Source of the DNA: CAZKDV01 sp964551645
Lineage (GTDB): Bacteria > Bacteroidota > Bacteroidia > Bacteroidales > DTU049
Assembly: GCA_964551645.1 (NCBI GenBank)
Contig: CAZKDV010000044.1
Span: 1 to 19,115 of the forward strand
Direction: 5' to 3'
DNA: 19,115 bases
Position numbers and translations under genes: made by a program
In this document: positions 14,950 to 19,115 of the stretch, one piece after another
Layout of the letters: every line of letters begins with the position of its first letter
Position numbering within the stretch: position 1 is the stretch's first letter
The notes under the pieces: generated by a model
Told to the model about the DNA's origin: nothing
Seen by the model: the letters and a program-made list of their open reading frames with translations, nothing else
Databases searched by the model: none

Positions 14950-16762
14950 GCAAGCTCTTTATACGCAGACAGAAGAAATTGCAAAATTAATAACAGCCCT
15001 ACCTGAAACTCCGGGTATTTATAAGTATTTTGACGAAAATCTGACAATTATTTATGTCGGGAAAGCCAAAAACTTAAAAAAAAGAATTGCTTCATATTTT
15101 CATAAACAACACGATAATGCAAGAATCAGATTATTAGTGAAACGCATTTATAGTGTTGAAACTATTCATGTTGATACTGAATTTGATGCCCTTTTGCTCG
15201 AAAATACTTTGATAAAAAAACATCAACCTCGATATAATATTAGGCTGAAAGATGATAAAACATTTCCGTGGATTTGCTTTTCAAATGAGCCATACCCCCG
15301 AATGTTTGTTTCTCGAAACCCCGATTTTCAAAAAGCAAGTTGTTTTGGTCCCTATCCATCGCATAAAATGATGCACACTGTCATTGAATTGGTTAAAAAA
15401 ACCTTTCCGCTCAGAACTTGCAAATTAAACCTTAATGCCTCAAATATTGAAAAAAATAAATTCAAAATTTGTCTCGAATTTCAAATCGGAAATTGCAAAG
15501 GTCCATGCGAGGGTTTGCAATCGCAAAAAGACTATTTAAAAAGTGTTGAACATTCCAAAGATATTGTAAAAGGCAACCTCAAGGGTATAATCAAATTATT
15601 CAAGGGAGAAATGAATAAAAACAGCAAATTCTTAAATTTTGAAAAAGCTCAAAAATATAAAGAAAAAATCATCTTACTTGAGCAATATCAATCGCGTTCG
15701 CCACTTGTACATCCTTCGTTAAAAAATTGCGATGTTGTTTCAATAATTAGCGATAATAATCAAAATTATTATGCAAACTATATGCGTGTAATATCGGGAG
15801 CTGTTGTTCGTTCGCACAGTTTTGAACTATTATCAAAGATGTCAGAATCTATACAAGAAGTATTTGATCACGCTTTACTTCAAACAAAAGATTTTTTAAA
15901 TGAATTTTCTAATCAATTAGTTGTTCCTTTTTTGCCATCAACTCGCTTTCCAAATACCGAATTTGTTATTCCCAAAGCAGGTCATAAAAAAGAATTACTT
16001 GTTTTATCAGAAAAAAATGCAAGATTATATATGCACGAAAGAAAAAGTAAATCTATGAGTCTTTCGGAAGCAAGAAAGCTAAATACTGTAATTGAAAAAG
16101 CACGAAAAGCATTGAATATGCAAAAATCTCCAATCCATATAGAAGCTTTTGACAATTCAAATATTCAAGGAGAATTTCCTGTTGCTGCAATGGTAGTATT
16201 CAAAAATGGAAAACCTGCAACTTCATTGTATAGGCATTTTTCAATAAAAACAGTTGACGGACCTAATGATTTTGCCAGCATGGAAGAAGTTGTGTACAGA
16301 AGATACAAACGATTATTAGATGAAGGTGCCGACATTCCTCAACTTATTGTTATAGATGGTGGCAAAGGTCAATTACAATCAGCTGCCAATAGTCTTGCAA
16401 AATTAAATTTACTCAATGAAGTCAAACTAATTTCTATTGCAAAAAAACTTGAAACTATCTTTGTTTATGGCGATGCTGTTCCTCTTTATTTTGATAAAAC
16501 ATCTCCGGTGCTAAGGCTATTACAACACATTAGAAATGAAGCTCATAGATTTGGCATAAAGCATCACAGAACAAAAAGAAATTCAGGACTTTTAAAAACG
16601 CAACTTACTGATATAAAAGGAATCGGGAATAAAACTGCACACACTTTATTAGAACATTTTGGCTCTGTTAAAACAATAGAAAACGCCAATTTTGATCAAA
16701 TTGCTCAAGTTATCGGAAAAACCAAAGCAAGTATTATTATAAATGCCTTGAAAAACAAATGA
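14942..16762 (+). CDS. uvrC: UvrABC system protein C (excision endonuclease subunit)
   Basis: 606 residues, normal for the family. UvrC makes the two incisions beside a lesion marked by UvrA and UvrB in nucleotide excision repair. In order: a GIY-YIG nuclease domain (GIY 25-27, YVG 38-40, R48, E87) for the 3' cut; four cysteines (C160, C177, C185, C189) in the positions known to hold an iron-sulfur cluster in E. coli UvrC; a UVR motif near 226-250 for UvrB contact; an RNase H-like domain for the 5' cut with D404 in FDNSN, D472 in VIDGGKGQL and H535 in RNEAHRFG; and C-terminal helix-hairpin-helix motifs (about 556-604). All expected catalytic residues are present. The ATG at 14942 overlaps the gldH stop (ATGAGTAA), which suggests translational coupling. 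A TTG start at 14918 would add 8 residues but is less likely. Confidence 0.97.
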   Translation: MSKQALYTQTEEIAKLITALPETPGIYKYFDENLTIIYVGKAKNLKKRIASYFHKQHDNARIRLLVKRIYSVETIHVDTEFDALLLENTLIKKHQPRYNIRLKDDKTFPWICFSNEPYPRMFVSRNPDFQKASCFGPYPSHKMMHTVIELVKKTFPLRTCKLNLNASNIEKNKFKICLEFQIGNCKGPCEGLQSQKDYLKSVEHSKDIVKGNLKGIIKLFKGEMNKNSKFLNFEKAQKYKEKIILLEQYQSRSPLVHPSLKNCDVVSIISDNNQNYYANYMRVISGAVVRSHSFELLSKMSESIQEVFDHALLQTKDFLNEFSNQLVVPFLPSTRFPNTEFVIPKAGHKKELLVLSEKNARLYMHERKSKSMSLSEARKLNTVIEKARKALNMQKSPIHIEAFDNSNIQGEFPVAAMVVFKNGKPATSLYRHFSIKTVDGPNDFASMEEVVYRRYKRLLDEGADIPQLIVIDGGKGQLQSAANSLAKLNLLNEVKLISIAKKLETIFVYGDAVPLYFDKTSPVLRLLQHIRNEAHRFGIKHHRTKRNSGLLKTQLTDIKGIGNKTAHTLLEHFGSVKTIENANFDQIAQVIGKTKASIIINALKNK

Positions 16763-16782
16763 AGTTTTTTTAAGTTAGCAAA

Positions 16783-16803
16783 AAAACAATTAAACATTGT
16801 TTT
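16783..16803 (+). terminator. Weak candidate terminator after uvrC
   Basis: A perfect 8-base stem (AAAACAAT / ATTGTTTT) with a 5-base loop lies 21 bases after the uvrC stop. The right arm ends in four T. The stem is almost all A-T and there is no long T tract, so it may be weak or not a terminator at all. It sits where a transcript end would be expected, before the promoter of the next gene. Confidence 0.35.
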
Positions 16804-16867
16804 ATATCCGTATATGCTTGTTTTTCAATGTAGAAGTAAAAATATTTAGTCCGATTATTTGGTTTTA

Positions 16868-16899
16868 TTGCCAAAATTGCAAAGATTTATATAATTTTG
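16868..16899 (+). promoter_or_regulatory. Bacteroidota-type promoter of the EF-G paralogue gene
   Basis: A -33 TTG (16868-16870), a 21-base spacer and the -7 box TAATTTTG (16892-16899) match the Bacteroidota sigma factor consensus (TTG, about 17-23 bases, TAnnTTTG). The start of transcription would be near 16905-16908, giving a leader of about 35-40 bases before the ATG at 16943. The leader is A-rich and has no Shine-Dalgarno sequence. This is the best promoter in the window and shows that the gene is transcribed independently of uvrC. Confidence 0.65.
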
Positions 16900-16942
16900 C
16901 ACCGCAAAAAGTAAACCTTTAAAAAATTGAACATCAAACATT

Positions 16943-19078
16943 ATGAAGATTTATCAAACTAAAGACATTAGAAACATTGCGCTGGTTGGAGGTGCAAAAT
17001 CGGGAAAAACAACAATAGCTGAAGCAATGTTATTCCTTGGTGGAACAATAAAAAGACGCGGTAGTATTGAAGATAAAAATACTGTGTCTGACTACAGAGA
17101 AATTGAAATAGAAAGAGAAAATTCTGTATTTTCAACCGTTTTAAATACTGAATTTCAAGGAAAAAAAATTAATATAATTGATGCTCCCGGGTTTGATGAC
17201 TTTGTTGGCGAAGTATTAGCCTCTCTTAAAGTTGCTGAAACCGCTTTTATGCTCGTTAATGCCCAAAATGGTGTTGAAGTTGGGACTGAAATAACTTGGA
17301 GACATACAACAAAGTTAGAAAAACCTGTTGTATTTATTGTAAATCAACTCGAACACGACAAAGCAAACTACGATGAAACTATTCAGTCAATGATTGCTCA
17401 ATTCGGAAATAAAGTTGTTTCTGCTCAATATCCATTAGAAGTAGGAGCTAATTTCAATTCTATCATTGATGTAATTTCAATGAAGATGTATAAATATGAA
17501 GGAGATAGCGGACAAGCTAAAGTTATGGATATTCCTGCAAATGAACTTGATAAAGCAAACGATTTAAGGAATCAAATTATTGAAGCTGCCGCTGAAAGTG
17601 ATGAAACATTAATGGAAAAATATTTTGAAAACGGAACACTTTCAGAAGAAGAAATTGCTAAGGGATTAGTTGAAAGTATTAAGCAAAGGAATGTATTTCC
17701 TGTTTTCTGCTCAAGTGCTAAATTAAATTTCGGCATTGACAGATTGATGAATTTTATTATCCAATCAATACCCGCCCCTGATGAAGTTGAACCATTTAAA
17801 ACTCAAGATGGTCAAGCAATTGAAATGACTGAAAATGCTCCATTTACAGCTTTTGTTTTCAAAACGGCTATTGAATCTCACCTCGGTGAAGTATCATTTT
17901 TCAAAGTTTGTGCTGGTGCAATCACTGAAGGTATGGATATTATTAATGCTAATAAGAGTAGTAAAGAAAGAGCAAGTCAATTATTTATCATTGCAGGAAA
18001 AAACAGAGATAAAGTTGAGAAAATAGTTGCTGGCGACATAGGCTCTACAATAAAATTAAAGAGCGTAGCAACCAATCATACAATCAATTCTACTAAAAAC
18101 CCAGATGTTATAGTTGAACCTATTAAATATCCAGACCCAAAATATCGCACAGCAGTTAAAGCTGCGAGTACAGCTGACGATGAAAAACTTGGTGCTGCCT
18201 TGAATGAATTGCATAAAATTGACCCAACAACTATTTTTTACTACTCAAAAGAATTGAAGCAAATGATACTTGAAGGTCAAGGCGAATTGCATTTAACAAT
18301 TGCAAAATGGCTTATTGAAACATTGGATAAAATTCCAATTGAGTATTATGCCCCAAAAATTCCTTACAGAGAAACAATTACTAAGGAAGCAAGAGCAATG
18401 TATAGACACAAAAAACAATCTGGTGGTGCTGGACAATTTGGAGAAGTTCACATGATGATACAGCCATATAGTGAAAACATGCTTAAGCCCACTGATTTTC
18501 CAGTTAGAGGAACTGAAGAACATATTATGCCTTGGGGAGGAAAATTAATTTTCAATAATTGTATTGTTGGAGGAACTATTGATGCTCGATTTATGCCTGC
18601 AATTTTGAAAGGAATAATGGAAAAAATAGAAGAAGGTCCATTAACTGGCTCTTATGCTCGCGATATTTCTGTTTATATTTATGACGGAAAAATGCACCCA
18701 GTTGATTCAAATGAAATTTCATTTAAACTCGCCGGTCGTAACGCATTTAGAGAAGCCTTTAAAAATGCTGGTCCAAAAATTCTAGAACCTATTTACGATG
18801 TCGAAGTTACTGTTCCTGCTGACAGAATGGGTGATGTAATGACCGACTTACAAGGAAGAAGAGCCGTAGTTTTAGGAATGGATAGCGAAGGAACTTATCA
18901 AGTTATCAAAGCTCGCGTTCCGCTTGCCGAAATGAACAGATACTCTACTTCTTTAAGCTCAATAACAAGTGGTAAAGCTACATATACCATGCGTTTTAAT
19001 GAATATCAACAAGTTCCTGCAGATGTACAAACTGCTTTATTAAAAGCATACGAAGAAGAAGAAAAAGACGAAGATTAA
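16943..19078 (+). CDS. EF-G paralogue (EF-G2 type) with degenerate GTPase motifs
   Basis: 711 residues with the five-domain EF-G layout. Canonical EF-G drives tRNA-mRNA translocation on the ribosome. The P-loop is kept in outline (G16-x4-G21-K22-T23), but Lys19 sits where canonical GHIDAGKT has Asp. The switch I Thr of RGITI is replaced (ERENSVFST, 57-65, Phe63 by my alignment). The G3 motif DTPGHVDF reads DAPGFDDF (80-87), so the catalytic His is Phe84. The G4 NKxD reads NQLE (134-137). A SSAK-type G5 remains (257-260). Domains II-V look intact: EGQGELHL at 444-451, domain IV with GGAGQFGEV (494-502) and HPVDSNE (585-591), domain V with LQGRRA (636-641) and RYSTSLSSITSGKA (666-679). A Bacteroides thetaiotaomicron EF-G2 has been described as lacking GTPase activity and helping under carbon starvation. 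This protein probably belongs to that group, though orthology was not tested. The gene has its own promoter. Confidence 0.9.
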   Translation: MKIYQTKDIRNIALVGGAKSGKTTIAEAMLFLGGTIKRRGSIEDKNTVSDYREIEIERENSVFSTVLNTEFQGKKINIIDAPGFDDFVGEVLASLKVAETAFMLVNAQNGVEVGTEITWRHTTKLEKPVVFIVNQLEHDKANYDETIQSMIAQFGNKVVSAQYPLEVGANFNSIIDVISMKMYKYEGDSGQAKVMDIPANELDKANDLRNQIIEAAAESDETLMEKYFENGTLSEEEIAKGLVESIKQRNVFPVFCSSAKLNFGIDRLMNFIIQSIPAPDEVEPFKTQDGQAIEMTENAPFTAFVFKTAIESHLGEVSFFKVCAGAITEGMDIINANKSSKERASQLFIIAGKNRDKVEKIVAGDIGSTIKLKSVATNHTINSTKNPDVIVEPIKYPDPKYRTAVKAASTADDEKLGAALNELHKIDPTTIFYYSKELKQMILEGQGELHLTIAKWLIETLDKIPIEYYAPKIPYRETITKEARAMYRHKKQSGGAGQFGEVHMMIQPYSENMLKPTDFPVRGTEEHIMPWGGKLIFNNCIVGGTIDARFMPAILKGIMEKIEEGPLTGSYARDISVYIYDGKMHPVDSNEISFKLAGRNAFREAFKNAGPKILEPIYDVEVTVPADRMGDVMTDLQGRRAVVLGMDSEGTYQVIKARVPLAEMNRYSTSLSSITSGKATYTMRFNEYQQVPADVQTALLKAYEEEEKDED

Positions 19079-19115
19079 TACTTTGAATAAACTTAAATGT
19101 ATAATAGGACATATT
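19079..19115. other. Window end, no feature seen
   Basis: The 37 bases after the EF-G paralogue stop are AT-rich. No terminator hairpin or gene start can be supported in what is left. Confidence 0.6.

Noticed and set aside
17835..18523. Small frames inside the EF-G paralogue (17835-18026 plus, 18293-18523 minus)
   Set aside because: They lie wholly within the well-supported EF-G frame and show no recognisable motif.

Overview
The window looks like a chromosomal segment of an AT-rich member of the Bacteroidota. The evidence is a GldH-like lipoprotein gene, -7 boxes of the TAnnTTTG type, A-rich leaders without Shine-Dalgarno sequences, a Bacteroidota-type outer-membrane barrel protein, and a giant Gly/Thr/Ser/Asn-rich secreted protein. 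The species cannot be named from the sequence.

Bases 1-13143 (minus strand) are one uninterrupted reading frame of 4381 codons. It starts with ATG and a signal peptide and is still open at base 1, so its C-terminus lies outside the window. I translated it by eye over its whole length and met no stop or frameshift. It encodes a giant surface or secreted protein. In order it has: a signal peptide; three tandem beta-solenoid units (each opening with a Trp-rich motif and holding an HYIYSG block and an FP[IV]G...RYW block); a first right-handed beta-helix domain ending in DIGADE; an Ig-like linker; a second beta-helix domain ending in DIGADE; and a fourth Trp-motif unit that runs off the edge. The many short frames on either strand inside this region are shadows of this gene.

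Bases 13144-13523 are an AT-rich divergent intergenic region. It holds candidate promoters for both directions and a small palindrome.

Bases 13524-16762 (plus strand) look like a three-gene operon. An outer-membrane beta-barrel protein of unknown function is followed 13 bases later by a gldH-like lipoprotein gene. That gene overlaps uvrC, the nucleotide excision repair endonuclease subunit, by 8 bases.

Bases 16943-19078 (plus strand) encode an EF-G paralogue of the EF-G2 type. It has its own well-formed Bacteroidota promoter. Its GTPase domain has lost several catalytic and guanine-contact residues, including the catalytic His of the G3 motif, while the ribosome-facing domains III-V look intact. 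This matches the idea of a translocase that works without normal GTP hydrolysis.

The two most notable items are the giant modular protein, whose internal duplications are still visible in the DNA, and the GTPase-degenerate EF-G. I see no RNA genes, CRISPR arrays, insertion sequences or phage genes.
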